Below, one piece after another: positions 1 to 8,665 of a stretch of DNA of 64,000 nucleotides. The notes below the pieces were generated by a model that did not search any database, was not told where the DNA came from, and saw only the letters and a program-made list of their open reading frames with translations. The position numbers and the translations under genes were made by a program. Each line of letters opens with the position of its first letter. Within the stretch, counting starts at the first letter, position 1. Source of the DNA: Rickettsia helvetica (GTDB taxonomy: Bacteria; Pseudomonadota; Alphaproteobacteria; Rickettsiales; Rickettsiaceae); assembly GCF_963970025.1 (NCBI RefSeq), contig NZ_OZ018776.1, positions 1,054,001-1,118,000 of the forward strand, given 5' to 3'.

Positions 1-333
1 ATTGCTACTTTATCGAAAGCTTTAGGCAGTACAGCGTCATCTCGATCACTTGATACAAGCGAATTTTTTGAGTGTATGCAAGAGGGGGGTAATATATTGT
101 TAGAAGCGGGAGTAGTAGGCGATTTAATACTTACCTGTTACTCTTTAGGATCACGCAATGCAAAATTTGGTTATGAGTTTGGCATTAGTAGAGATAAAAA
201 GAAATTTTTACAAGAATATAAAGAGTTGGTGGAGGGAAGAGAAGCATTAAAATTAGTTTTAGATTTGATGAAAAAATATAGTTTACACATGCCTATAATT
301 TCCGAAGTAGCTACCTATATCATTCCTGCATGA
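1..333 (+). CDS. gpsA: Glycerol-3-phosphate dehydrogenase [NAD(P)+], C-terminal part
   Basis: The reading frame is open from base 1, so the gene starts outside the window. GpsA reduces dihydroxyacetone phosphate to sn-glycerol-3-phosphate in the cytosol for phospholipid synthesis. The visible part holds the conserved C-terminal helical-domain signature GVVGDLILTC followed by SRNAKFGYEFG, which corresponds to the GDL.LTC...SRN..FG block of the family. Between the helix starting IATLSKAL and that block lies a stretch beginning GSTASSRSLDTSEFFE that is foreign to the family. Its DNA resembles the palindromic element found inside miaA (shared tacagcgtcat and acttgatacaag words), so I read it as an in-frame Rickettsia palindromic element. 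The gene ends normally after the substrate-domain helices. Identification is firm; the upstream part cannot be judged. Confidence 0.88.
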   Translation: MATLSKALGSTASSRSLDTSEFFECMQEGGNILLEAGVVGDLILTCYSLGSRNAKFGYEFGISRDKKKFLQEYKELVEGREALKLVLDLMKKYSLHMPIISEVATYIIPA

Positions 334-357
334 GGCTTGTGCGTGGATACCCAAAAT

Positions 358-458
358 CGTCATTGCGAGCAGCCATAGGCTGCGTGGTAATCTCATGAAA
401 TAATAACAAACTTCTGAGATTGCTTCGTCAATTACTTCATAATTTCCTTGCAATGACA
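358..458. repeat. Dispersed palindromic repeat, family A
   Basis: The element begins cgtcattgcgag and ends gcaatgaca, with the internal words caggctgcgtgg-like and gattgcttcgtcaa shared by many copies in this window (for example 2999-3121, 7572-7680, 45738-45838). It lies between gpsA and a convergent hypothetical gene. It has no coding capacity of its own. I use 'family A' as a local name; it is one of the Rickettsia palindromic element classes, but I cannot assign the published number. Confidence 0.85.
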
Positions 459-469
459 ATTGATTGTAG

Positions 470-955
470 CTACAACAATCTCTTCATCTGTTCCTGCTCT
501 AGCTTTTCTTCTTTGTCTAATTTATTTAAAAATTCTTTATAGAAACCGTTCGTTATATATACAAGTTCCATTTCAGGATTTAATTCAGAAGATTCAAGTA
601 TGATTAAATATTCACCATCCTTGAAAGTAACCACTTTATCATTTTCTTCTTCTAAACTATATTTATCTTTTAAGATGCTATAAAACTCTTCAAATTTATT
701 TTTATCTATAGTTAAAATAACGGCTTCTATTACATTAAAATCATTACATATCACTAAAGCTTTAGAGATAATTTTTTCTTTTGGTTCTATATAATAATTA
801 TATCCTTGCCAATAATTAGGGTCTTTATTGATGATTTTGTATTTTTTTGTTAGATCTATATTGGTAGTTTTATTTAATTCAAGACCAAGCGGCATAGGAT
901 TAGAATAGGTATTTAAACAAAAAAATATAATGAATAAGGATAATAGATTTTGCAT
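470..955 (-). CDS. Hypothetical exported protein
   Basis: The 161-residue product starts with a classical short signal peptide: a hydrophobic stretch after MQNLLSLF, then a likely cleavage zone around NTYSNPM (residues 15-21). The mature part is mixed alpha/beta, rich in Lys, Glu, Ile and Tyr, with no Cys pair, transmembrane helix or motif I recognise. The C-terminus is charged and glutamine-rich, probably a helix. It is convergent with gpsA and separated from it by a family A repeat. It most likely acts in the periplasm or outer envelope. No function can be assigned; base composition and codon use look native. Confidence 0.7.
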   Translation of the reverse strand: MQNLLSLFIIFFCLNTYSNPMPLGLELNKTTNIDLTKKYKIINKDPNYWQGYNYYIEPKEKIISKALVICNDFNVIEAVILTIDKNKFEEFYSILKDKYSLEEENDKVVTFKDGEYLIILESSELNPEMELVYITNGFYKEFLNKLDKEEKLEQEQMKRLL

Positions 956-1123
956 AAATAATATGAAAATTTTATATTAAATTATACACCTTAAATAACA
1001 TAAGATTTTTTAAATTTCAATTAAAAATTTATTTTTGTCCAATGAAATAAAAATCTTTATAAAATTTAGTGAAAAAAAATAAAACCTCATATATTATAGG
1101 TAATTATATCTTTAGCTCATTAT

Positions 1124-2053
1124 ATGATAATCTTTAGTATAGTTTTTTTTAAAACCGTTTCGGTATTATTAAGTGTAGTAATAGGATTTTTAGCAGGTAA
1201 ATATTCAAATGTTGAAAGAGATAGTATCTCTTCGTTACTATTCTATTTTATATCGCCTATAGTATTTTTTACGATACCTGCTAGTACAACCTTAACACTT
1301 TCGGCATTAAGCGTTACAGTCGTAACATTTGTAATTGCAACACTCTTATCGCTCTTTTCTTATTATTTTTTTGGTAAATTTTGGCAGGATCATACACGTA
1401 ATATTATAGCTTTATCTGCAGGTACGGCAAACGGTGGATATTTTATGTTGCCTATAGCGGCGGCACTTTTTGATGATTATACATTAAGTATTTACATGAT
1501 GGCTGTTATAGGAGTTAATATTTATGAATGTTCCGTCGGCTTTTATATTTGTATGCGAAGTTTTGCTAATACCACCGATAGTATATTAAAAGTAGTAAAA
1601 TTACCGATTTTAAATGCTTTTTTCTTGGGATGTTTGTTTAGTTTTTGTGGTTTTACTTTACCGGATTTTTTAGATGATTTTATATATAATATGAAAGGTT
1701 CTTTTTCAATACTCGGTATGGTAATGGTGGGTCTTGCTCTTTCTTCTCTACAAAAATTTGAAGTCGATATAAAATTTACTCTTGCTACTTTTGCTGCTAA
1801 ATTTTTATTCTATCCTTTGGGAGTAGGGTTATTTATCATGTTTGATCATTTTATAACAAAATGGTATAATAATGATTACTATAATGCCTTAAAACTACTT
1901 TCCACGGCACCGCTTGCAGCCAATACTATAGTTATAGCGAATTTACAGAAATTTTACCCTGAGAAAGTTGCAACTACCGTGTTTTTATCTTTGCTTTTTG
2001 TAGTTATATATATGCCGACAATGGTCAGTATATTTTTAAGTGACTTAAATTAA
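1124..2053 (+). CDS. AEC-family (auxin efflux carrier-like) permease
   Basis: The 309-residue integral membrane protein has about ten hydrophobic segments arranged as two groups of five, the AEC/malonate-transporter pattern. Diagnostic stretches are TANGGYFMLPIA (residues 106-117; the family has GN.G..G.P..) and the C-terminal APLAANTIVIAN plus PEKVATTVFLSLLF, typical of COG0679 carriers. Such proteins export or exchange small organic anions at the inner membrane; the substrate here is unknown. The ATG follows an AT-rich leader with no strong Shine-Dalgarno sequence. The next gene, a hydrolase, starts 58 bases downstream on the same strand and may be cotranscribed. Confidence 0.85.
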   Translation: MIIFSIVFFKTVSVLLSVVIGFLAGKYSNVERDSISSLLFYFISPIVFFTIPASTTLTLSALSVTVVTFVIATLLSLFSYYFFGKFWQDHTRNIIALSAGTANGGYFMLPIAAALFDDYTLSIYMMAVIGVNIYECSVGFYICMRSFANTTDSILKVVKLPILNAFFLGCLFSFCGFTLPDFLDDFIYNMKGSFSILGMVMVGLALSSLQKFEVDIKFTLATFAAKFLFYPLGVGLFIMFDHFITKWYNNDYYNALKLLSTAPLAANTIVIANLQKFYPEKVATTVFLSLLFVVIYMPTMVSIFLSDLN

Positions 2054-2111
2054 TAACATGATGACAATGATTTTTTTAAAACTTATTCTAAATTGGTATT
2101 AATAGGTTCAT

Positions 2112-2984
2112 ATGAAAATTAATTCAATAAAAATTGGTCCCTATATTAATTTATTACCTCTTCAATATATACCGAAACATAAAATTTCTTATGTGGAATT
2201 CGGTGATCCTAAAAATAAAAATATAATAGTATGTGCTCACGGCTTAACTGGAAATGCTCATGATTTTGATAAAATGGCTAAAGAGTTGAGTAAAAATTAT
2301 AGAGTAATTTCAATAAACTATCCTGGTCGCAGTGATAGCGAAAATTTTAAAAAAGCTAATCATTATAATTATACTACCTATATTAAAGATACGTTATTCT
2401 TTTTTAAAAGACTAAATATTAAAAAACCTATTTGGCTCGGTACTTCAATGGGCGGTGTTATAGGTATGGTACTTGCCAGTAAATATAAAAATATTTTTAA
2501 GGCCTTAATATTAAATGATATAGGGGCATTTATTGATGCTGCTCCTTTAATTAAAATTGGAGGTTATGCTAAACAAACGGTGCTCTTAGATGATTTGGCT
2601 AGTGCAAAAGAACATTTAAAACTTATTTATGCACAAATCGGTATTAAAGATGAAGAAGATTGGGATTATTTAATAAAATATAGCGTAATTTCTACATTTG
2701 GCGGAAAATATAAAATGAATTATGATCCTGCTATAATAAAAGGAATGAAAAATGCTAGTAACCAGGAAGATGTTAAACTATGGTCCGTATGGAATAAAAT
2801 AAAATGTAGAATATTAGTAATTCATGGGATGAAATCTCAAATTTTAACAAAATCTACTATTAAAAAGATGAAAGAAACAAAAACTTTTGATCTTTATGAA
2901 ATAAAATATGCTGGTCATGCTCCTTCTCTAATGAACCCTGAAGAAATTAACTATGTTAAATCTTGGTTAGAGAAGAACTCTTAA
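2112..2984 (+). CDS. Alpha/beta-fold hydrolase
   Basis: The 290-residue protein has the complete alpha/beta hydrolase motif set: an oxyanion loop CAHGLTGN (residues 41-48), nucleophile elbow GTSMGG with Ser112, and the C-terminal catalytic His in AGHAPSL near residue 268. The acid is probably an Asp or Glu in the segment after ILVIHG. There is no signal peptide, so it is cytosolic. The family includes esterases, lipases and haloperoxidase-like enzymes; the substrate cannot be told. It sits 58 bases after the AEC carrier and just upstream of a nearly perfect palindromic repeat and trxB. Confidence 0.88.
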   Translation: MKINSIKIGPYINLLPLQYIPKHKISYVEFGDPKNKNIIVCAHGLTGNAHDFDKMAKELSKNYRVISINYPGRSDSENFKKANHYNYTTYIKDTLFFFKRLNIKKPIWLGTSMGGVIGMVLASKYKNIFKALILNDIGAFIDAAPLIKIGGYAKQTVLLDDLASAKEHLKLIYAQIGIKDEEDWDYLIKYSVISTFGGKYKMNYDPAIIKGMKNASNQEDVKLWSVWNKIKCRILVIHGMKSQILTKSTIKKMKETKTFDLYEIKYAGHAPSLMNPEEINYVKSWLEKNS

Positions 2985-2998
2985 TGTCGTTTCTGCGT

Positions 2999-3121
2999 GG
3001 ATACCAAATCGTCATTGCGAGGAAATTGCATAGCAATTGACGAAGCAATCTCAGGAGTTTGTTATTATTTCATGAGATTGCCACGCAGCCTATGGCTGCT
3101 CGCAATGACGATTTGGTATCC
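2999..3121. repeat. Palindromic repeat, family A, intact copy
   Basis: This is the cleanest copy in the window. The 23-base left arm (ggataccaaatc then gtcattgcgag) is matched exactly by its reverse complement at the right end (ctcgcaatgac then gatttggtatcc). Internal sub-palindromes surround gaagcaatctc and catgagattgcc. It separates the hydrolase gene from trxB and could form a long RNA hairpin on either strand. Confidence 0.92.
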
Positions 3122-3185
3122 ATGCAGGCAGTGACGGCTTGGATATCCGCACAATAATGTAAAGTTAAATTAATAAATAATAATT

Positions 3186-4118
3186 ATGAAAATTACTACT
3201 AAAGTACTAATAATAGGTTCAGGTCCTGCGGGTCTAAGTGCCGCTATTTATACGGCTAGAGCCGCTCTAAAACCAATATTAATTAATGGTATGCAGCCAG
3301 GTGGGCAGCTTACGATTACCACCGATGTTGAGAATTATCCCGGATTTGCGGAAACGGTGCAAGGACCTTGGCTTATGGAGCAGATGTCTATGCAGGCTAA
3401 AAATGTCGGTACAGAAATTATTAGTGATTACGTGGAAAAAGTGGATTTATCAAAGAGACCTTTTAAAATATTTACCGGAGCTGGAAATGAGTATGAAGCA
3501 GAAAGTATAATCATTTGTACCGGTGCAGAAGCAAAATGGCTTGGTATAGCTTCAGAGCAGGAATTTCGTGGTTTTGGTGTTTCAGCATGTGCTACTTGTG
3601 ATGGTTTCTTTTTTAAGAATCAAGAAATAGTTGTAGTAGGGGGAGGAAACAGTGCAGTAGAAGAAGCTTTATACTTAACCAATCATGCTAGCAAAGTTAC
3701 TATAGTGCATAGAAGAGATAGTTTTAGAGCTGAGAAAATATTGCAAGATCGATTATTTAAAAATCCTAAAATATCGGTAATTTGGGATCATATAGTAGAT
3801 GAGATTGTAGGTAGCAATAAACCAAAATCCGTTACCGGAGTTAAGATTCAAAATGTCCACACCAAAGAGATTAGTTTAGTGAATTGTAACGGTGTATTTA
3901 TAGCTATCGGGCATGCACCGAATACGGGGCTATTTACCGGACAAATTGCAATGGATGATGATAATTATATTATCATGAAGTCAGGCACGACTAGAACTAG
4001 TGTAGAAGGTGTTTTTGCTGCTGGTGACGTTCAGGATAAAATTTATAGACAAGCAGTAACTGCTGCAGGTAGTGGCTGTATGGCGGCTCTTGAGGCTGAA
4101 AAATTTTTGAATAAATAA
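3186..4118 (+). CDS. trxB: Thioredoxin reductase (NADPH)
   Basis: The 310-residue flavoenzyme transfers electrons from NADPH through FAD to thioredoxin in the cytosol. The N-terminal FAD dinucleotide fold is GSGPAG (residues 11-16). The redox-active disulfide is CATC at 135-138, followed by DG, exactly as in bacterial low-Mr reductases. The NADPH fold is GGGNSA (152-157), and the second FAD signature is VFAAGDVQD near the C-terminus. Length is normal for the family. It follows a family A palindrome and is followed by a strong AT-rich hairpin at 4146-4181, so it is probably transcribed alone. Confidence 0.97.
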   Translation: MKITTKVLIIGSGPAGLSAAIYTARAALKPILINGMQPGGQLTITTDVENYPGFAETVQGPWLMEQMSMQAKNVGTEIISDYVEKVDLSKRPFKIFTGAGNEYEAESIIICTGAEAKWLGIASEQEFRGFGVSACATCDGFFFKNQEIVVVGGGNSAVEEALYLTNHASKVTIVHRRDSFRAEKILQDRLFKNPKISVIWDHIVDEIVGSNKPKSVTGVKIQNVHTKEISLVNCNGVFIAIGHAPNTGLFTGQIAMDDDNYIIMKSGTTRTSVEGVFAAGDVQDKIYRQAVTAAGSGCMAALEAEKFLNK

Positions 4119-4145
4119 TAAATTTCCTAAAAAAAGAAACAGGCG

Positions 4146-4181
4146 TACAAGAATTTATTAATTTTTTAATAAATTCTTGTA
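4146..4181 (+). terminator. Perfect 15-bp inverted repeat downstream of trxB
   Basis: The arms tacaagaatttatta and taataaattcttgta are exact reverse complements, separated by a 6-base loop. The hairpin starts 27 bases after the trxB stop codon. The stem is AT-rich and the following U-tract is weak, so this may be a terminator or a 3'-end protecting stem. Confidence 0.55.
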
Positions 4182-4237
4182 TTGAAAATTATAGCAATAT
4201 AATCTTTCTTTCTAATTTTATAAAATAGAGAGGAATT

Positions 4238-4619
4238 ATGCCTATACAACACTTAACTTCAGAGAAAACATGGGAAATTTTTTTAAAAGCTATAGGAGCA
4301 GAGATAGGAGTTACAAAGGTAACTTATAATAAAGTCATTTTTAAAACAACTTTTAAAGACTTAGAACATTTTTATACATTATTAGCATCCCCTGATGAAT
4401 TAAAGAAGAATGTGATACATGCTTTATTTTAAAGATAATAAGGAGAATATAGTAGAATCTGAACTATACAATGCGGATACTTCAGATATAGAAATAGGAG
4501 AGTTATTTTATAAGCTAGTAGATGGTGACCTTATAACAGAGTATGGTTTGTCTAAAATTTTAGAAATAACAAGATTAGAAGCTGAATTTAATAAAGAATT
4601 ATTAACTGCTGAGATTTAA
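4238..4619 (+). pseudogene. Short unidentified gene, apparently frameshifted (two overlapping ORFs)
   Basis: A 64-residue ORF (4238-4432) preceded by agaggaatt, a good ribosome binding site, runs into a second ORF (4419-4619, 66 residues) in another frame with a 14-base overlap. The first product, starting MPIQHLTSEKTWEIF, and the second, acidic and helical, do not resemble a known family to me. They could be two small genes or one frameshifted gene. The second ORF is in the same frame as the beginning of the decayed region that follows, so both may be the 5' part of the vWA pseudogene at 4620-5721. Confidence 0.4.
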
Positions 4620-5721
4620 TTCTCTTGTGGAAATCCAATAAAACATAAAATGGATGAATCCAAACTTTAGACATTATAAGCCGTTACAAGTGATGAAAAT
4701 AAATTATCAAAAATTTTAACAGGCGAAGCAACACCGGCTACGGGTTATACCTATCCACCTACTGAATTTTCTAAATTAATATCCCAAATTATTTCTCATA
4801 AAGAAAATAATAGCTTAACTTTTACTCTAAATAACAGTGCAGCAATACAATCCGTTCAAGCTTATAAAGTTGACGGTAAACCACCTATTATCGCTTCTAA
4901 TTTGGAAGGCGGATTTATCCTAGATAAGCAATATTTATTAAAATATTTATTTCCGATATTTAACGGTTTTGTCTGGTAGGAAGACGGTAAATTTCCTATT
5001 ATGTTTTCTTCTAAAGACCAGAATATCTAAATACTAATAATAATCATGAATTACTTTATTAATAGATATTAGCGGTAGTATGAAATATACTTTTAGTGAT
5101 TATAAAAGTAATATACAAAAGATACTAGCTAAATTAGTTGAGATCCCTAATTGGAAAATTAATATAGTTTCATTTAATGATCAATCTAGCATGGAATCTT
5201 TTTCTGATAAGGAAAATTCTATTGAAGATATTAAGAAATATGTAGAAATGTTAAATGCTGATGGATATACAAGATTATATGGTACCGTAAGATGCTTTAG
5301 AATTATTGAAAGAAAAAATAGATATACATTCTACTATTATAGTATTTACTGATGGAAAGAACTAAGGAACTGACTGTAATATAACACAACAAGAGGTTAT
5401 AGATTCTGCAATCGCTGTAATACACAATCCTCAATTTAAGGAGGATTTACTCATATCAGTTTAAGAGATCCTAATGGTATGAAACAGCTTGAACAATATA
5501 TTGACAATATTGAGCAAAAGGTGGTTATTTGGAAAATATTAGGAGAACAATTAAATTTGATAACACGAGTACAAGAAGGTGATGTTTTTATTGGAGATAA
5601 AGTAGATACCGATAAAGAAATTACATTTTCTAAAGACGATCAACGATTCACGATTGGAATAGAGGAGTCTGATACAGATATTGTCGGCGTGGTAAGAAGT
5701 TGTTACGATGAAGCAGCGTAA
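4620..5721 (+). pseudogene. Decayed von Willebrand factor A-domain protein gene
   Basis: Long stretches of sensible protein are broken by stops and frameshifts. A segment at 4680-4979 (from AVTSDENKLSK to NGFVW) ends at TAG. A second frame starting at 5050 gives LLIDISGSMKYTF, a textbook vWA strand with the MIDAS motif DxSxS (Asp-Ile-Ser-Gly-Ser). Near 5325-5355 the frame-shifted continuation reads STIIVFTDGKN, the vWA beta-4 strand and TDG metal-site motif. A last open stretch (5479-5721) is acidic. Stops lie at about 4668, 4677, 4977 and 5353. Intact vWA proteins bind ligands through a metal ion; here the product cannot be made as one chain. Confidence 0.75.
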
Positions 5722-5802
5722 GTAATATTATTTTTTTAAAACTAAGCTTTATTATATGATTCTAAAATTATGATAAACTCACTAATGTCATTCTTATAGA
5801 GT

Positions 5803-5893
5803 ATTGTTGCGTGGTTCGGTTTCACCATTGTCACCCCGTGGCTTGACCACGGGATGACATCGAGTGCGTTTCTCGATCCACGCAGGAATGACG
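5803..5893. repeat. Composite palindromic repeat (families D and B)
   Basis: The outer words attgttgcgtgg and gatccacgcaggaatgac flank an inner family B core in which ccgtggcttgaccacggg is itself a palindrome followed by atgacatcgagtgcg. It is short: only one B half is kept. It lies between two pseudogenes. Confidence 0.75.
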
Positions 5894-5930
5894 TTCGTAG
5901 CATAACAAATAAAGGATCATTAATACTATT

Positions 5931-7535
5931 GGGGGATATACGAACTTACTTAAAAACATTACGGGAAAGAATTATATAAACGGTAAATTTGTAGAGTTCA
6001 GGAAGCAAATATCCGTTATTAATCCTTCGATCTTAAAAGAAATTGCTACAGTTCCGAATTTGGGATTATCTGAGATTAATTCAGCGATTAATAATACGGT
6101 GACTACTTTTTCTTCATGGTCACAAAGTTCATTTGAAGAGAGAATAGTGATTCTTAGAAGATGGTATAATTTAGTAATCGAAAATATTGATGAGTTAAGT
6201 CATATATTAACGCTAGAGCAGGGTAAAGTACTTGCTGAATCAAAAAAAGAAATTCTATATGGAGCCTCTTTTATTGATTGGTATACATATGCTATACATA
6301 ATATTCATTCGACTATCAAACCCGGTAATAGTAAAACTCATAAAATTATTACGCAATATGAGCCTGTAGGACCGTCTGCTGCTATAACTCCTTGGAATTT
6401 TCCAAATACAATGATTACTCACAAAGTAGTACCTGCAATAGCTGTGGGTTGCAGCGTTATATTAAAACCGTCAAGTCTTACGCCTCTATCAGCTTTAGTA
6501 CTTGCAAAGTTTGCAAGCGAAGCCGGCTTGCCCGCCGGAGTATTTAACGTAATTACAGGTAGTTCAGATATTATAGGTAAGGCTTTTTATGAAGATTTTA
6601 GGCTTCGGAAATTATCATTTACCAGTTCTACGAATGTCGGTAAAATTCTATATAAAGCTTCTGCAAATACCGTAAAGTGTTTATCTTTGGAACTTAGCAA
6701 CAATGCTCCTTTCATTATAACTGCAGATAATAGACATCTTCCCAAACCATCTTATAGAGAAGAATTTAAAGGAGACACGGAATGCAGAACCGCAGCGTAT
6801 AAAGAAGTACGTGAGGATCGAAAAGTACCGGATCGACGTATAAATTACCTCTAAAAGCGAAGTTTGGGAAGATGTCTAATGATTTGGAAAAAGTAGCAAA
6901 TGATTTAGTAATCGCTAAAACTAGAAATAGCGGGCTCTTGTACTTCACCTAATAGGATATTTATAGAAGAATCTATATATGAATATGAAAAATTTATAGC
7001 AATTCTAAAGACTAAGTTTACTAAACTTAAAGCCGGTGACGGATTTGATAAGACCTCAGATATAGGTCCATTAATTAATCACGCTGCTATAGAAAAAATA
7101 CAAAAGCTACTCGCTGATGCATAAAATAAAGGAGCTAAATTAATTTGCGGCGGTAAAGCTGTTGATAATCTTATTGAGCCTACTATTATTATTGACTGTT
7201 TGGATAATATGGATATCTTTAGAACAGAAATATTCGGTCCGGTGGTTGCGTGCTATAAATTCCAAGAGCTAGAAGAAGTAATAGAACGTACAAATAATAC
7301 CGAATACGGCTTGCAAGGATATGTAATATTCAAATATAATATATCCGATAATATATCCGTGGCACAAATGATAGCGTCTAAGCTTGATTTTAGTATGGTA
7401 TCGATTAACAACCCGTTACCTGCAAATGCAAAAGCACCTTTTGCAGGACGTAAAGCTTCAGGTTTTGGAGTTGAAGGCTCATTTGAAGGGATATTTGAAT
7501 ATCTAAATACGAAATATATAAATTTACAGAATTAA
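5931..7535 (+). pseudogene. NAD(P)-dependent aldehyde dehydrogenase (succinate-semialdehyde type), broken
   Basis: The conceptual product covers nearly a whole aldehyde dehydrogenase. It has GKNYINGKFV at the N-terminus, the cofactor loop ITPWNFPN, VILKPSS, the catalytic-Glu strand SLELSNNAPF (usually LELGG), the catalytic-Cys region around NSGSCTSPNRIF, EIFGPVV and the C-terminal KASGFGVEG. There is no acceptable start codon before 6060. A palindromic element inserted at 6732-6877 brings a stop codon at about 6852. A base is missing near the catalytic Cys (about 6930), and a further in-frame TAA occurs near 7122. It resembles GabD-type succinate-semialdehyde dehydrogenases, but the exact substrate is inferred only from overall similarity. 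It is clearly non-functional. Confidence 0.88.
6732..6877. repeat. Coding-type Rickettsia palindromic element inserted in the dehydrogenase pseudogene
   Basis: Perfect 16-bp terminal arms agacatcttcccaaac (6732-6747) and gtttgggaagatgtct (6862-6877) flank an element that translates as EEFKGDTECRTAAYKEVRED. The same peptide and DNA family is found inverted inside the membrane protein gene at about 58322-58440 (EFEGDTEHSTAVY). This is the class first described as selfish DNA within Rickettsia genes. Here it introduces a stop, so it may have inactivated the gene or arrived after inactivation. Confidence 0.88.
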
Positions 7536-7571
7536 GAATGTTATTCCTAGCTGAAGGCAGTGTTGCCTGCA

Positions 7572-7680
7572 TGGATACCAAATCGTCATTGCGAGCGACT
7601 AAAAGGAGCATGGCAATCTCAGGATTTTTGTACGAGATTGCTTCGTCAAAATTTTCAATTTTTCCTCGCAATGACGATGA
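7572..7680. repeat. Palindromic repeat, family A
   Basis: The copy begins ggataccaaatcgtcattgc and ends ctcgcaatgacgatga, with a central gcaatctcagg / gagattgcttcg pair. It sits between the dehydrogenase pseudogene and the glycosyltransferase gene. ORFs drawn through it are repeat artefacts. Confidence 0.85.
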
Positions 7681-7722
7681 AATCGATCTACGCACGGAAT
7701 TACATCAAAATATAAGAGGTAC

Positions 7723-8568
7723 ATGCATAGTAATCTTCCTAAAATCTCAATAGTTCTACCGGTTTATAATAGAGAGAAGCTATTACCTTTTGCTATTGAG
7801 AGCTGCCTTAATCAAAGCTTTAAAGACTTTGAGCTTATTATTATTGATGATTACTCAAAAGATAATAGCGTTATAGTAGCTAGGAAATATGCAGAGCAGG
7901 ATTCACGTATTAAGGTAATAGTAAATGAGACTAATAAAAGATTACCAGCAAGTCTTAATATTGCTTTTAAAGAGGCTAAGGGGGAGTATTTTACTTGGAC
8001 TTCCGATGATAACCTTTTCCATGAAAATGCTTTAGAAGAAATGGTTAGAGTGCTTGATAATTCGCCGGATATAGGGCTTGTCTATACCGATTATACCTTG
8101 ATCGATGACCAGGGTAAAGTAGGAGCAAGGCTTTATCAAGAACCGCCTGAATTTTTACCCATTAGAGATTGTGTCGGAACATGTTTTCTATATAGAGCAG
8201 AGTATGCAAAGCAAGTAGGCGGATATAATGAAAATATGCAGTTAGTTGATGATTATGAATATTGGCTAAGGTTTGGACTTATTACGAAATTTGCTCATAT
8301 ACCTCAGTCTTTATATTTCTACCGAGTGCATGATCAAAGCTTAACAATAGAGCGTAAAGTAGAAGCAAAACAGGCAAAAAGAGCTTTAAAAGAATTATTT
8401 AAAGATAAATATATTATTCCAGATCGAGTTAAACCTATAAATGATTTATATAATTGGTTTATTGAAGATAGAAATTTAATCTCTTATTTTAGGTTATTTA
8501 AAATAATTATTTGTAGTCCGATAATTACTATTTCTTATATTATTAAAAATCTGAGAAGAATTAGGTGA
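7723..8568 (+). CDS. Family 2 glycosyltransferase
   Basis: The 281-residue protein has the GT-A fold signature of inverting GT2 enzymes: ISIVLPVYNRE (residues 8-18), LIIIDDYSKDNS, a sugar-nucleotide pocket and the metal-binding DXD-like TSDDN at 93-97. A second acidic segment, LVDDYEYWLR, corresponds to the ED/catalytic-base region. There is no transmembrane anchor; it would act at the cytosolic face of the inner membrane on LPS or another surface glycan. Start ATG at 7723 follows agaggtac. Donor and acceptor are unknown. A family B repeat separates it from uvrD. Confidence 0.9.
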   Translation: MHSNLPKISIVLPVYNREKLLPFAIESCLNQSFKDFELIIIDDYSKDNSVIVARKYAEQDSRIKVIVNETNKRLPASLNIAFKEAKGEYFTWTSDDNLFHENALEEMVRVLDNSPDIGLVYTDYTLIDDQGKVGARLYQEPPEFLPIRDCVGTCFLYRAEYAKQVGGYNENMQLVDDYEYWLRFGLITKFAHIPQSLYFYRVHDQSLTIERKVEAKQAKRALKELFKDKYIIPDRVKPINDLYNWFIEDRNLISYFRLFKIIICSPIITISYIIKNLRRIR

Positions 8569-8579
8569 TATTTTAGAAC

Positions 8580-8661
8580 AGTGTCACCTAGTTCTTGATC
8601 ACGGGGTCTAGTCTTTTTAAATTTTTTTATGGATACCATGGACAAGCCACGGTATGACAGG
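8580..8661. repeat. Palindromic repeat, family B
   Basis: The left half is cttgatcacggggtc; the right half is ggataccatggacaagccac followed by ggtatgacag. The terminal ATG of the repeat creates an apparent upstream start for the helicase ORF, so the helicase start should be taken at the next ATG (8666). Confidence 0.8.
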
Positions 8662-8665
8662 TGCA

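Noticed and set aside
7538..7753. 71-residue ORF between the dehydrogenase pseudogene and the glycosyltransferase
   Set aside because: It is translated family A repeat and overlaps the true start of the glycosyltransferase.
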